A stretch of DNA of 64,000 nt, taken from an uncultured Isosphaeraceae bacterium (GTDB taxonomy: Bacteria; Planctomycetota; Planctomycetia; Isosphaerales; Isosphaeraceae). Made by a program: the position numbers and the translations under genes. Below, piece by piece: positions 17,667 through 26,651 of this stretch (position 1 is its first letter; every line of letters begins with the position of its first letter). The notes below the pieces were generated by a model. It did not search any database and had not been told where the DNA came from. It saw nothing but the letters and a program-made list of their open reading frames with translations. The stretch is taken from contig CAMFLR010000007.1 of assembly GCA_945957605.1 (NCBI GenBank), forward strand, positions 62,001 to 126,000, given 5' to 3'.

Positions 17667-19349
17667 ATGCGTTTTACGCGGCGACGGTCTGACCGACCCG
17701 ACCCGGCTCGACGCCGGCTGAGGTCGAGTCTCGAGACTCTCGAAAAGCGAGAGGTGCTCACGACTTCACCCGTCAATTACTACACCCCGCAGGTGGCGGG
17801 CGTGATTCTGGGTTCGCAGAACCCGCACACGCCTCAGTCGGTTATTGCCAACGTTAACCAGCTCTCGCAGACGGTTGTTGCGGGACTTGGCACGTCAGGC
17901 AAGGTCGTCTCAGGGACCGACCGACTGGGCAACCAGTGGGAAATCGTCGTCCAGGGACCTGGCCAGGTCGTAGTCACCGACGCGACGCCGAACGACGGTG
18001 TTCTCGACGACGACCTCGACACGATCCAGCTCGTCGGGACCGATCCGAAGCGCACGACCGTGACTGGTGGCGTTTCGGCGACCTCGCTGTCGCAAACGTC
18101 TGATAGCGGCCTGGTCCAGTTCAACAAGCTGATCTCTCAGAACGGCGTGAAGTCGATCGTTCTGAACGGCTTTGTGCTGGCACAGACGGTCAACCCGCCG
18201 AACGGCGGTCTGCCGTATAGCAATACAGGCATTTATCTGCCAGCTGGTGCACAGCGGCTTGAATTCACCGGCGTGCGCGGCAACTTCGACATCGCGCAGT
18301 CGGCCCAGCCGCTCAACATCATCGTTGGCGATCCGAACATCCCGCTCAAGATCAAGCCGACGATCCGCATCGACGAGATCACGAACACCGTGTTCAACTC
18401 GTCGGTCGCGCTTGTGCCGACCACACCGCAGACCCTGCCGTCGATCAACATCATCGTCAACGGCGACCTGCGTGGTCTCGAGCTCGTGTCGTCGACCGAA
18501 GCGACGATCGACGCGGCCGAGCAGTACTTCTTCCCGCTCGTCGGCACGACTGGCCGCACGTCGATCCAAACGACCGGCATCGACACGCTCAACGTCACCG
18601 GCTCGGCGATCAACACGACCGTGTCCCGCACCGCGACGCCGTTCCAGGGCTCGTTCTCGAGCGTCAGCCACATCAAGCGTGCGACATTCGGCGGCAACGC
18701 CGACGCTCTCGCGCTCGACGTCAAGGGACGCATCGGCGGTCTCCGGTTCGCCAAGGGGCTCGGCAGCTCGGTCAGCAACTCGAACCTGCCAGCCAACTAC
18801 GGCGTTCCTTACGCCAACACCGGTTACCCGGCGAACGGCCTCATGGGCGGCGCGATCAGCGCTGGCAGCATCGGCCACATCAACGTTGGTCCCCAGAACG
18901 AAACGCTGCTCCAGAGCAACAACCCGGATCTGCAACAGAGCTCGCCGGGTACCCCGCTCTACTTCCCGATCCCCGGTGTTGCACTCGCCAGCGCGGCCGT
19001 CACCACGACCGGCAGCATTGGCAGCGTGAAGGTGCTGGGCGACTCGCACCAGAGCGAAATCAAGACCGGCTTCAGCCTTACGTCATACGCCGCCGGCTTC
19101 AGCGGCCAGACGGGCAAGAGCCACATCGGCAAGCTGCACATGAAGGGCAGCATGGTCAACACGGTGGTCTCGGCCAGCTACACGCCAGGTGCTGCCGGCT
19201 ACGGTTCAGTCGGCTCGGCCGCTGGTCCAGGCTCGATCACCGGCAACCTGCAGGGCACGACGTACAACACCGGTACACCGACGGTTCTCGGCAACGTCGG
19301 CACCGGGTTCTACGCTCGCCACAAGAAGGGTTATCTGCCCAAGAATTGA
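17667..19349 (+). CDS. Exported surface protein with planctomycete N-terminal 'LExLExRxVL' motif
   Basis: A 560-residue protein. The N-terminus is highly basic (MRFTRRRSDRPDPARRRLR) and runs into SSLETLEKREVLTT, the motif that planctomycetes carry at the start of many secreted giant or surface proteins. The body is Ser/Thr/Asn/Gly-rich and poor in Cys, with repeating beta-type segments such as SGLVQFNKLI, GDLRGLELVS and GSIGHINVGP. This is consistent with an extracellular beta-solenoid or adhesin-like fold. No catalytic motif seen. The C-terminus HKKGYLPKN has no sorting signal I recognise. I chose ATG 17667, which has a good ribosome-binding site. An inverted repeat spans the stop codon. Confidence 0.7.
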   Translation: MRFTRRRSDRPDPARRRLRSSLETLEKREVLTTSPVNYYTPQVAGVILGSQNPHTPQSVIANVNQLSQTVVAGLGTSGKVVSGTDRLGNQWEIVVQGPGQVVVTDATPNDGVLDDDLDTIQLVGTDPKRTTVTGGVSATSLSQTSDSGLVQFNKLISQNGVKSIVLNGFVLAQTVNPPNGGLPYSNTGIYLPAGAQRLEFTGVRGNFDIAQSAQPLNIIVGDPNIPLKIKPTIRIDEITNTVFNSSVALVPTTPQTLPSINIIVNGDLRGLELVSSTEATIDAAEQYFFPLVGTTGRTSIQTTGIDTLNVTGSAINTTVSRTATPFQGSFSSVSHIKRATFGGNADALALDVKGRIGGLRFAKGLGSSVSNSNLPANYGVPYANTGYPANGLMGGAISAGSIGHINVGPQNETLLQSNNPDLQQSSPGTPLYFPIPGVALASAAVTTTGSIGSVKVLGDSHQSEIKTGFSLTSYAAGFSGQTGKSHIGKLHMKGSMVNTVVSASYTPGAAGYGSVGSAAGPGSITGNLQGTTYNTGTPTVLGNVGTGFYARHKKGYLPKN

Positions 19350-19414
19350 TTTCTTGGGATTAGCTCAGAGCAAAACCAAAGCGGGCGGAGGAGGGGCAAC
19401 CTTCCCTGCCCGCT
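19338..19414 (+). terminator. Two hairpins at the 3' end of the surface-protein gene
   Basis: CCCAAGAA-ttgat-TTCTTGGG (19338-19358) is a perfect 8-base stem that includes the stop codon. A second stem, AGCGGGC/GCCCGCT (19380-19414), follows. Neither has a clear T-run, so termination efficiency is uncertain. Confidence 0.4.
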
Positions 19415-19573
19415 GGTCGTTTGCCAATTTTGAAACTGCGGGTGCGATGTTTATGTAGAACAGATCAGCATGTGAGTGTTGGAAACTCGAGTTGCTTACC
19501 CCCGCTCAACGGAAGCGTCGCACCCGAGCTTGGAAGACGTGCTTTGCCTCGAATCGCTCGCGCGTCTCACTGA

Positions 19574-20593
19574 CTACCAGCGCCAGAGCGCTGTGCCCCA
19601 ATTAAGTCCAGCACCAAAGCCTGACGTCAAAATCAAGTCACCCCGCGCCACCTGGCCGTCTTCAACCAACTCATCGAGCGCAATGGGAATCGACCCACCC
19701 GACGTATTACCGTATCGCTCAAGGTTTTTGTAAACCGACTCTCGCGCGAAACCAAGCACATCACTCGCCGAATGAATGATGCGAATATTCGCCTGGTGCG
19801 GGATGAACCACCGCACGTCATTCACACCGACTCCCGCGTGATTGAGCACCGTCGTCGACGAATCGGCCAGCACGCGCACGGCCCATTTGAAAACGGCTCG
19901 ACCATCCATCGTCAGGAAGTGCAAACCTTCCTTGAGCGCTTCGGGCGAGGGCGGGATGCGGCTTCCACAAGCGGGTCGACTGAGCAAGTCGCCGCCTGAA
20001 CCGTCCGACCCAAGCTGATAAGAGAGCATGCCCTGTTCGGGCGAGCCTTTTCCGAGGAGAACGGCTCCAGCACCATCGCCGAAGAGAGGAAAACTCTTCT
20101 GATCACCCGGGTTGATCACGCGACTGTTGCAATCGCCGCCGATGACCAGGGCTCGCCGCGCGGTTCCGGCCGCCACGAACTGGGCGGCGGTCACCAGTGC
20201 ATAAACAAAGCCTGCGCATGCGGCTTGCAGGTCAAACGCAGGGCAGTTCAGCTTGAGGCGATCCTGGACCAGACACGCGGTCGACGGAAAGCACATGTCG
20301 GGCGTGAAAGTGCCGACGACCAGCAGGTCGACCTCGCTGGGATCGCACTCAGCCGCCGCCAGGCAGCGCGTGGCAGCAATGGCGCAAAGGTCGCTCGTGG
20401 CTTGATGTTCGGGCGCGAACCTTCGTTCGTGAATTCCCGTCCGATTGACGATCCAGTCAGGGTCGAAGCCGTAGATGTCCCGAAGGTCGTGGTTGGTTAC
20501 CACCCGTTCGGGGACGTATCGGCCGCTGCCGAGGATTTGAACGCCCATGAGCGTTCGTGTCCTTGGCTCGACGTGAGGAACAGCAGTAGTCAT
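19574..20593 (-). CDS. fabH: 3-oxoacyl-ACP synthase III
   Basis: Starts fatty-acid elongation by condensing an acyl-CoA with malonyl-ACP. The thiolase-fold protein is 339 residues, or 324 if it starts at the internal ATG 20548. The Cys-His-Asn triad is visible: Cys in DLQAACAGFVYAL, His in FIPHQANIRI and Asn in YGNTSGGSIP. The N-terminus MGVQILGSGRYVPERVVTN is canonical. No fatty-acid operon neighbours (plsX, fabD, acpP) are present, so the gene is isolated here. The 15-residue extension from ATG 20593 has no known role. Confidence 0.95.
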   Translation of the reverse strand: MTTAVPHVEPRTRTLMGVQILGSGRYVPERVVTNHDLRDIYGFDPDWIVNRTGIHERRFAPEHQATSDLCAIAATRCLAAAECDPSEVDLLVVGTFTPDMCFPSTACLVQDRLKLNCPAFDLQAACAGFVYALVTAAQFVAAGTARRALVIGGDCNSRVINPGDQKSFPLFGDGAGAVLLGKGSPEQGMLSYQLGSDGSGGDLLSRPACGSRIPPSPEALKEGLHFLTMDGRAVFKWAVRVLADSSTTVLNHAGVGVNDVRWFIPHQANIRIIHSASDVLGFARESVYKNLERYGNTSGGSIPIALDELVEDGQVARGDLILTSGFGAGLNWGTALWRW

Positions 20594-20911
20594 TGGCGTT
20601 CCGCGACGGCCAGAACCATGATCGCGACCCCTCTCCGGGTCTCGGAATCACCCAGCCTGGCCAAGCTAACAATATAAATAAGGGCGGGAACGCTGGTTCC
20701 CCCACGGCGCTTCGCCAAGGAAGGACGCGGACCCTTCAGTCTCACTGCCGCGAGGAACCCAAAAAGGCGGATTAGCTCGACCCTGGAAGTGTCCACGCGA
20801 ATACAGACTATAATGCGGGGAACCGATACTGACCAGAGCAAAGCCGTTTGACGAGGCCGCGCATTCACTGCCGCCAGCTCTCCTGCGGTGTGCCCCAGTC
20901 CGAGAATCTTC
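20594..20911. other. Divergent intergenic region between fabH and an unknown gene
   Basis: A 318-base gap. It contains a perfect hairpin GGGAAC-gctg-GTTCCC (20686-20701) and a perfect -10 hexamer TATAAT (20809-20814) facing the plus-strand gene at 20912, with only a weak -35. On the minus strand TATATT near 20670 could serve fabH. I see no gene in it. Confidence 0.35.
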
Positions 20912-21337
20912 ATGGCCGAACATCGCATAAGACTGCGCGGAGGATGGGAATGCCTCTACCGCCAGGGCGACGAGGAAGGCTCACCGGAAGTCTCTCGCCG
21001 CATTGATCTTCCAGCCGAATCTATAAGCGATTGGCCCGCCCAGATCCGGCTGACTCGCCAGTTCGGCCGCCCCCCCGTCGATCTCCAGATCGAGGAAGTC
21101 TTCCTTGAATTGAAGAACGTCCCAGGTCTTCGTCGGGCACGGCTCAACGGTCTGGAAATCGACCTGTCTTCTTGTGGCAACGATGCTTGCACGCTTGCGT
21201 TCGGCGATCCGCTCTTGCCGCGGAACGGCTTACTTTTGGAGGTGCAAATCGATTCGGCGATTGCCTCGACGACCGGCTGGGGGGAAATCGCACTTGTGAT
21301 TCGGCCGCGTTCAGACGAGGCAGGATCTGCTCGGTGA
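20912..21337 (+). CDS. Hypothetical beta-sandwich-like protein
   Basis: A 141-residue protein. The pattern (RLRGGWECLYRQ at the start, then RRIDLPAES, RLTRQFGRP and VFLELKNVPGLRRARLNGLEI) resembles the jelly-roll sugar-binding domain of GH2-type glycosidases (strand order 'GxW... ARLNG'). No catalytic domain is attached, so I would not assign an activity. The start is the ATG at 20912; an earlier codon at 20888 adds eight residues. A TATAAT box lies about 100 bases upstream. The next gene starts 91 bases later in the same direction. Confidence 0.6.
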   Translation: MAEHRIRLRGGWECLYRQGDEEGSPEVSRRIDLPAESISDWPAQIRLTRQFGRPPVDLQIEEVFLELKNVPGLRRARLNGLEIDLSSCGNDACTLAFGDPLLPRNGLLLEVQIDSAIASTTGWGEIALVIRPRSDEAGSAR

Positions 21338-21428
21338 GGCTTGGCGTTGCCTGCCAGAGTCGGTACGATTTTCTTACGACTTTTCGTCGTTTCGCCCAAG
21401 CGGTTCCTTCTTCGAGTGCACCGGCATC

Positions 21429-22181
21429 ATGGATTTTGACAAGGAACGCGAGCTGGCAATTCTGAAGGCCGGCTATCGATGGAGCGGTATCGGGTTCTCA
21501 GTCTATGGCTTGATGATGAGCGTCGGCTGCGTGACGTCCATGCTTTGGCTCGGAGGTCTTTTCTTCCGACTGCCGATTGGTGGGCCTGTCGGTATCAGTA
21601 GTTTTGATTTCTGGCACTCGACACTTCGTGCCTGGACGCGCGTCTTTGCGACCGGCTGCATCTTTCTCGCGTGGACAGAGCCAAGCTGGCGAAGGCGGTC
21701 GGGCCTGCTCTTGCTTCTATCAGTTTCCGACCTCGCCCTATGGTTCGTCGACCTTGCAGTGCGCGATGGTTACCTTCTCGAAAACGATTCGCATCCGTTT
21801 CTGCGATCGACATTGATGCAGGCCATGGGCTGGGCGCGCTTCGGCCTGATTTCGAGCCTGGTCGGAAGTCTCGCGTTGGGTGTGAACAACAAGTCGCTCG
21901 AGGCGTTCAGCAAGACGGCTCGCGCCACCGCTTCGGTCGGAACGATCGTTTGGTTCTTTTACTTTCTCGAACAGGTCGACTGGCGGCAAGTCTGGCCGCT
22001 TCGTCCTCGGCCATTCAACGCTGAGCTACTTTTGCTGATGCTGGTTTTCAGCGTGATGACAACCGTCTGTCTCATTCAGGCGAGCTACATGTGCCTCGTC
22101 GCAGGCCGTGAATCATCCATCACCACACGGGCGATTCGCAAAGAAGAATCGAATGGCCCGTGGGGCAACGACGATCGTTAA
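21429..22181 (+). CDS. Multi-pass membrane protein of unknown function
   Basis: A 250-residue protein with about six predicted membrane spans (around residues 20-48, 62-82, 92-108, 132-150, 165-185 and 198-222). Hydrophilic ends begin MDFDKERELAILKAGYRW and finish RKEESNGPWGNDDR. No family, cofactor or catalytic motif recognised. It converges with ispH, with only nine bases between stop codons, so the two transcripts may overlap at their 3' ends. Confidence 0.65.
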   Translation: MDFDKERELAILKAGYRWSGIGFSVYGLMMSVGCVTSMLWLGGLFFRLPIGGPVGISSFDFWHSTLRAWTRVFATGCIFLAWTEPSWRRRSGLLLLLSVSDLALWFVDLAVRDGYLLENDSHPFLRSTLMQAMGWARFGLISSLVGSLALGVNNKSLEAFSKTARATASVGTIVWFFYFLEQVDWRQVWPLRPRPFNAELLLLMLVFSVMTTVCLIQASYMCLVAGRESSITTRAIRKEESNGPWGNDDR

Positions 22182-22190
22182 TTCGAGCGA

Positions 22191-23129
22191 TTAGCCAATC
22201 ACCGGCAGCAACTCGCGAAGCGACTTGGGCAGCGGGAAATGAACGTTTTCCTCGCGCACCCACTCCTCGACGATCGTCGCACCAAACGTCGCCTGAATGA
22301 ACTCGATGCACTCCTGAACCACGTCTTCCGGTGCGCTGGCTCCGGCAGTGATCAATACATTCTCGACGCCGTTGAACCATTCGCGTTTGATCTCGCTCAC
22401 ACCGTCGATCAAATGCGCGTGCGGCCCAAGCGAGCCGGCAATCTCTGCAAGCCGCTTGCTGTTTGAGCTATTCTGACTACCCAGGACGAGCACAAGATCG
22501 GCCCGCTGCGCCAGCTCGCGCACAGCCTCCTGGCGATTCTGCGTCGCGTAGCAGATATCATCCTTCGGCGGATTAGCGATCTGCGGGAATTTCTTTCGCA
22601 AGGCAGAGATCACGATGTTCGCGTCGTCGACGCTGAGCGTCGTCTGTGTGAGATAAGCAATCTTTTCGGGATTGATCTCGAGCTTTTCCACATCTTCCGC
22701 CGTCTCGACGAGAATCATCTTGTCGGGAGCTTCGCCCATCGTACCGATGACCTCATCGTGCCCCTCGTGGCCGATAAGAATGATGGTGTATCCCTCATTC
22801 GCATATTTAACGGCTTCGAGGTGAACCTTGGTGACGAGTGGGCAGGTGGCGTCGATGGCACGAAGCCGGCGAGCGCGCGACTCCTCGCGAATCTGCGGCG
22901 AGACCCCATGCGCAGAGTAGAGGAGGGGGGCGCCTTCGGGAACTTCAGAGATCGACTCGACGAAAACCACTCCGCGCGTTTTGAAGCGTTCGACGACGTA
23001 CTTGTTGTGGACGATTTCGTGATAGACAAAAAGGGGAGCACCAAAAAGATTCAGCGCTTGTTCAAGACTTTCAATCGCCATATTCACGCCCGCGCAGAAA
23101 CCACGCGGATTCGCCAGGATGATCTGCAT
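22191..23129 (-). CDS. ispH: 4-hydroxy-3-methylbut-2-enyl diphosphate reductase
   Basis: Last step of the MEP isoprenoid pathway, giving IPP and DMAPP. The three Cys ligands of the iron-sulfur cluster are present in PRGFCAGV, DATCPLVTKVH and DICYATQNRQ. The conserved LIGHEGHDEVIGTMGE and GSQNSSNSKRL segments are also present. The 312-residue length is standard when starting at ATG 23129, which has GGGAGG upstream. A 19-residue extension to 23186 is less likely. It is divergent from pyrR across about 230 bases that must hold both promoters. Confidence 0.95.
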   Translation of the reverse strand: MQIILANPRGFCAGVNMAIESLEQALNLFGAPLFVYHEIVHNKYVVERFKTRGVVFVESISEVPEGAPLLYSAHGVSPQIREESRARRLRAIDATCPLVTKVHLEAVKYANEGYTIILIGHEGHDEVIGTMGEAPDKMILVETAEDVEKLEINPEKIAYLTQTTLSVDDANIVISALRKKFPQIANPPKDDICYATQNRQEAVRELAQRADLVLVLGSQNSSNSKRLAEIAGSLGPHAHLIDGVSEIKREWFNGVENVLITAGASAPEDVVQECIEFIQATFGATIVEEWVREENVHFPLPKSLRELLPVIG

Positions 23130-23272
23130 CGTCCGAAACGCCTCCCAACTCGTGTCTATTTTCTCTGGATTGAACCTGCGTCGCATGCGAAAGATGGCTT
23201 GCGCCAGATACTTAGCCCTACTGTACGCATTTCGGCCCGATCCGGAAAGATTACCGCCACGCGGTTGTCGCC

Positions 23273-23302
23273 TTGCGACTGCGAACCGCAGTTTGCTACG
23301 AT
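23273..23302 (+). promoter_or_regulatory. Probable promoter of the pyrRBC operon
   Basis: TTGCGA (23273-23278), 18 bases, TACGAT (23297-23302), 58 bases before the pyrR start. The predicted transcript begins with a perfect hairpin CGACGTT-GGGA-AACGTCG (23308-23325). Visual call. Confidence 0.4.
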
Positions 23303-23359
23303 CCGCTCGACGTTGGGAAACGTCGCTGGGTCCGTTCGTTAACGAGGGCAGAATGCCCG

Positions 23360-23923
23360 ATGAATTCGCACGAAGAAATCCTTTGCGACGCCGACGGGCT
23401 CGGACTCATCCTTGACCGATTGGCCCGCGACATCCTCGACGCCTACGGCAAAGATGTTCCCTTGCGGCTGGTCGGGATCCGCTCCCGTGGCGTGCCGATC
23501 GCGGAACGTCTTGCCACGCGCATCCAGGCCGTGACGGGGCGTCCGGTGCCCATCGGTGCGATCGACGTCACGCTCTATCGTGACGACATCAATACATCGC
23601 CGCGCTGGCCCGTGTTGCTCGGAACCGAGATCGGTTTTCCCGTCGAAGGCGAGCAAATCATCCTCGTCGACGATGTGCTCTACACCGGCCGCACAGCGCG
23701 AGCAGCGTTAAACGTGTTGCTCGACCTGGGACGCCCAGCCCGCGTTCGGTTGCTGGCTGCTGTGGACCGCGGACACCGCGAGTTGCCGATTCAGGCCGAT
23801 TTTGCCGGCATGCACGTGCGAACGACGCGCGATGATCGTATCCTCGTGCAAATCACACCTGCCGATCCCGTTGATCGCATCGTTCTTCTTCGCGCACCAG
23901 GCCATCAACCCCGGAGCGTTTGA
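23360..23923 (+). CDS. pyrR: PyrR-type uracil phosphoribosyltransferase/regulator
   Basis: A 187-residue phosphoribosyltransferase-fold protein with the PRPP loop [17 protein letters not shown] at about residues 98-114 and the PyrR-typical [12 protein letters not shown] and [16 protein letters not shown]. In Gram-positives PyrR binds pyr mRNA and attenuates transcription, and also has weak uracil phosphoribosyltransferase activity. In many other phyla it may only be an enzyme. It heads a pyrR-pyrB-pyrC operon. The chosen start ([11 protein letters not shown] 23360) has GAGGG upstream, and that ribosome-binding site lies inside a small hairpin GGGCA-GAA-TGCCC (23346-23358), which could modulate translation. 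Confidence 0.9.
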   Translation: MNSHEEILCDADGLGLILDRLARDILDAYGKDVPLRLVGIRSRGVPIAERLATRIQAVTGRPVPIGAIDVTLYRDDINTSPRWPVLLGTEIGFPVEGEQIILVDDVLYTGRTARAALNVLLDLGRPARVRLLAAVDRGHRELPIQADFAGMHVRTTRDDRILVQITPADPVDRIVLLRAPGHQPRSV

Positions 23924-24900
23924 ACTTGGCCCCCTCTCCGAAACCTCCGGCGAACGTGCGCTGGACGCATAAGCATCTTCTCGGGCTCGAGGACCTGAGT
24001 CGCGAAGAAATCACCGCGATTCTCGACACGGCCGACTCGTTTTACGAGGTTTCGAAACGCGATCGTAAAAAAGTTCCCGCGCTCACGGGCCGCGTTGTTT
24101 TCAACCTCTTCTTCGAAAACTCGACCCGCACGCGCACGAGCTTCGACCTCGCCGCCAAACGCCTTTCGGCCGACACGCAAGACTTCACCGCGAGTGTCTC
24201 GAGCCTTTCGAAAGGCGAGACGTTCATCGACACCGCCAAGAATATTGAAGCGATGGGCGCCGACTTCATGGTCGTCCGCCATCCCACTCCTGGCGCTCCG
24301 CATTTGCTCGCGCGAAACGTCCAATCGTCCATCATCAACGCCGGCGACGGCTCGCACGAGCACCCCACGCAAGGGTTGCTCGATCTGATGACGATCCGCC
24401 GCAAAAAAGGCAAGATCGAAGGGCTTACCGTCGCGCTCGTCGGCGATATTTCGCACTCGCGCGTCGCGCGATCGAACATATGGGGCCTGCTGAAACTTGG
24501 CGCCAAGGTGATCCTTTGCGGCCCGCCCACGCTCGTCCCCAAGCGGTTCGAAGCGATGGGATGCGAGGTCGCGTATCACCTCGATGAAGTGCTCCCGCGC
24601 GTCGACGTCGTGAACGTCTTGCGCATCCAATTCGAGCGCGCGGCTGGGGGATCATTCCCGTCGATCGCCGAGTACTCGCATTTTTATGGAATGACGCAAG
24701 AACGGGTCAATCGCGCCAAGCCTGACTTGCTGCTGCTCGCGCCTGGGCCGATCAACCGCGGCGTCGAACTGACGCCCGAAGTCGCCGACGGCCCGAATTC
24801 CGCGATTCTCGACCAGGTGACAAATGGTCTCGCGGTGCGGATGGCAGTCCTCTATCTACTTTCCGGCCGCAAAGACGCACCGGCCCTGACGACGGAGTGA
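23920..24900 (+). CDS. pyrB: Aspartate carbamoyltransferase catalytic chain
   Basis: Joins carbamoyl phosphate and aspartate in de novo pyrimidine synthesis. Of the 326 residues, the carbamoyl-phosphate loop [11 protein letters not shown] is near 65-75, [11 protein letters not shown] near 93-103 and [11 protein letters not shown] near 147-157. The start is a TTG at 23920 overlapping the pyrR stop codon (TTGA), so translation is coupled. The 3' end overlaps pyrC. No pyrI regulatory subunit is present, as expected for the class that works with or beside dihydroorotase. Confidence 0.95.
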   Translation: MNLAPSPKPPANVRWTHKHLLGLEDLSREEITAILDTADSFYEVSKRDRKKVPALTGRVVFNLFFENSTRTRTSFDLAAKRLSADTQDFTASVSSLSKGETFIDTAKNIEAMGADFMVVRHPTPGAPHLLARNVQSSIINAGDGSHEHPTQGLLDLMTIRRKKGKIEGLTVALVGDISHSRVARSNIWGLLKLGAKVILCGPPTLVPKRFEAMGCEVAYHLDEVLPRVDVVNVLRIQFERAAGGSFPSIAEYSHFYGMTQERVNRAKPDLLLLAPGPINRGVELTPEVADGPNSAILDQVTNGLAVRMAVLYLLSGRKDAPALTTE

Positions 24901-26192
24901 CCGACGTGTCGACAATTCGCATCCATGGCGGCCGGGTGATCGACCCCAGCCAAAACATCGACACCATCACCGACGTTTGGATCGGCCGCGGCCACATTCT
25001 GGCAATCGGCCCCCACGGCGAGCCGCCCGACCGCACGATCGACGCCACCGGCCTGATCGTTTGCCCCGGCCTCATCGACGCCCACGTCCACCTCCGCGAA
25101 CCGGGGAACGAAGAAGACGAAACGATCGCGACAGGTGCGATGTCTGCGCTCGCTGGCGGCTGCACGTCCGTCGCCTGCATGCCCAATACCCTTCCGCCGC
25201 TCGACACTCAGGCCGCGGCCGAGTTCGTCGTCCGCCAGGCCAAGCGAGCCGGAAAGGCGAACGTTTATCCCGTCGGCGCAGTGAGCAAGGGACGCAAGGG
25301 CGAGGAACTTGCCGAATTGGGACGCCTGGTCGATGGCGGTGCTGTCGCATTCACCGACGACGGCGCCCCGGTCGCCTCCGCCAGCCTGATGCGCAAGGCG
25401 CTGACGTATGCGAAGATGTTCGATCGCGTGATCATGCAACACTGCCAGGTGCCCGAGCTGACCGTCGGTGGTGTGATGAACGAAGGGATTGAGTCGATGA
25501 AGCTCGGACTCGGCGGCATGCCGGGCGCGGCCGAGGACATCATGGTCGCACGCGATATCCGTCTGGCCGAAATCACCGGCGGCCGCGTTCACATCCAGCA
25601 TCTCTCAACCGAACGCGCGGTCGAACTGGTGCGCGAGGGGAAGAAGCGTGGCATTGGCGTAACGGCCGAAGCCTGCCCGCACCACTTCACGCTGACCGAC
25701 GAAAGCCTACGGACGTTCGATTCCAACTTCAAAATGAACCCGCCGCTCCGCACCAAGCACGACATTGATGCAGTGATCGGCGGTCTGCGCGATGGCACGA
25801 TCGAGCTACTTGCAACCGACCACGCTCCGCACGCGCCCGAAAAGAAAGCACGCGAACTCGATCTCGCACCGTTCGGAATCGTCGGCCTGGAAACGCTGAT
25901 CCCGATCACCGTATTCGGTCTGATCGAGCCGGGTTTTCTGACCTGGCCCGAAGTGATCCGTAAACTGACAATTGCGCCGGCTCAATTGCTCGGTATTCCC
26001 AAGGGCACGCTCAAACCCGGCGCCGACGCTGACGTAACGCTGATCGACCCCGAAATGAAGTGGACGATCGATCCCAATAAGTTCCACTCCAAGAGCCGCA
26101 ACACACCGTATGGCGGGTGGAACGTGAAGGGCCGTGCCGTGATGGCGATCGTTGGCGGGGAAGTTCGATACGAACTCAGCGCGCACGCGTAA
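24897..26192 (+). CDS. pyrC: Dihydroorotase, class I
   Basis: Cyclises carbamoyl aspartate to dihydroorotate. The 431-residue amidohydrolase has the first zinc motif [10 protein letters not shown] (His63 and His65), then [28 protein letters not shown] and ATDHAPH (about 304-310). The metal and catalytic residues are complete, so this is an active enzyme and not the inactive PyrC' partner type. It starts with GTG at 24897 overlapping the pyrB stop (GTGA). It is the last gene of the operon, followed by a terminator-like palindrome. Confidence 0.95.
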   Translation: MTDVSTIRIHGGRVIDPSQNIDTITDVWIGRGHILAIGPHGEPPDRTIDATGLIVCPGLIDAHVHLREPGNEEDETIATGAMSALAGGCTSVACMPNTLPPLDTQAAAEFVVRQAKRAGKANVYPVGAVSKGRKGEELAELGRLVDGGAVAFTDDGAPVASASLMRKALTYAKMFDRVIMQHCQVPELTVGGVMNEGIESMKLGLGGMPGAAEDIMVARDIRLAEITGGRVHIQHLSTERAVELVREGKKRGIGVTAEACPHHFTLTDESLRTFDSNFKMNPPLRTKHDIDAVIGGLRDGTIELLATDHAPHAPEKKARELDLAPFGIVGLETLIPITVFGLIEPGFLTWPEVIRKLTIAPAQLLGIPKGTLKPGADADVTLIDPEMKWTIDPNKFHSKSRNTPYGGWNVKGRAVMAIVGGEVRYELSAHA

Positions 26193-26651
26193 GCCGAAAT
26201 TCCCGCGCTTCGCGCCCAATGCCTACGAATGAGTCGAAGTTCCCCCGCTCCTACGCTCCGCGTGGGAGCGTTTCTTCGACCGCTCCGCGGTCATTCCATT
26301 CAAGTAACCGCCGTCATCCCGAATCTTCCAGTCTCATATCTCCGCGACGCGAAAATTGCACTTCAACCCCAACTTTGTCACCTTGACATTAGAACAGTAG
26401 AAAAACTTACAAGATTCGCTTGCGGATTCGCTCTCCGGGAACTTTAGAAAAAAACGAGAAATTCCCTCCGATTTTTCGCCCATCGGCCAAACAGCGTGTA
26501 GACTTGAGTCGAATCCGCGATTGATTCCAAAAATCGCGAAGCGACCGTGAATCAGCCTCTGGCATCGCGGTTGCGTTAAGGGTACCGGCGTCGTGAGTTG
26601 GTCGACGTCGAGCGACATCGGCCCGTTTTACCGAGCTTCAGGAGCAGAGTC
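26193..26651. other. AT-richer intergenic region between pyrC and the amidase gene
   Basis: A 459-base gap. It holds the palindrome listed at 26248 and an AT-rich segment from about 26330 to 26560 that stands out from its GC-rich surroundings. This segment includes a perfect -35 hexamer TTGACA (26383-26388) with only a weak -10 (TTACAA, 26407). I see no gene and no RNA I recognise. Confidence 0.4.
26248..26274 (+). terminator. Palindrome/terminator after pyrC
   Basis: CGCTCCTACGC (26248-26258) pairs with GCGTGGGAGCG (26261-26271) with one G-T pair, followed by TTTCTTC. It is 55 bases after the pyrC stop. The core ACGCTCCGCGT also looks like the centre of a known type of dispersed REP palindrome, so it may be both. 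Confidence 0.55.
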
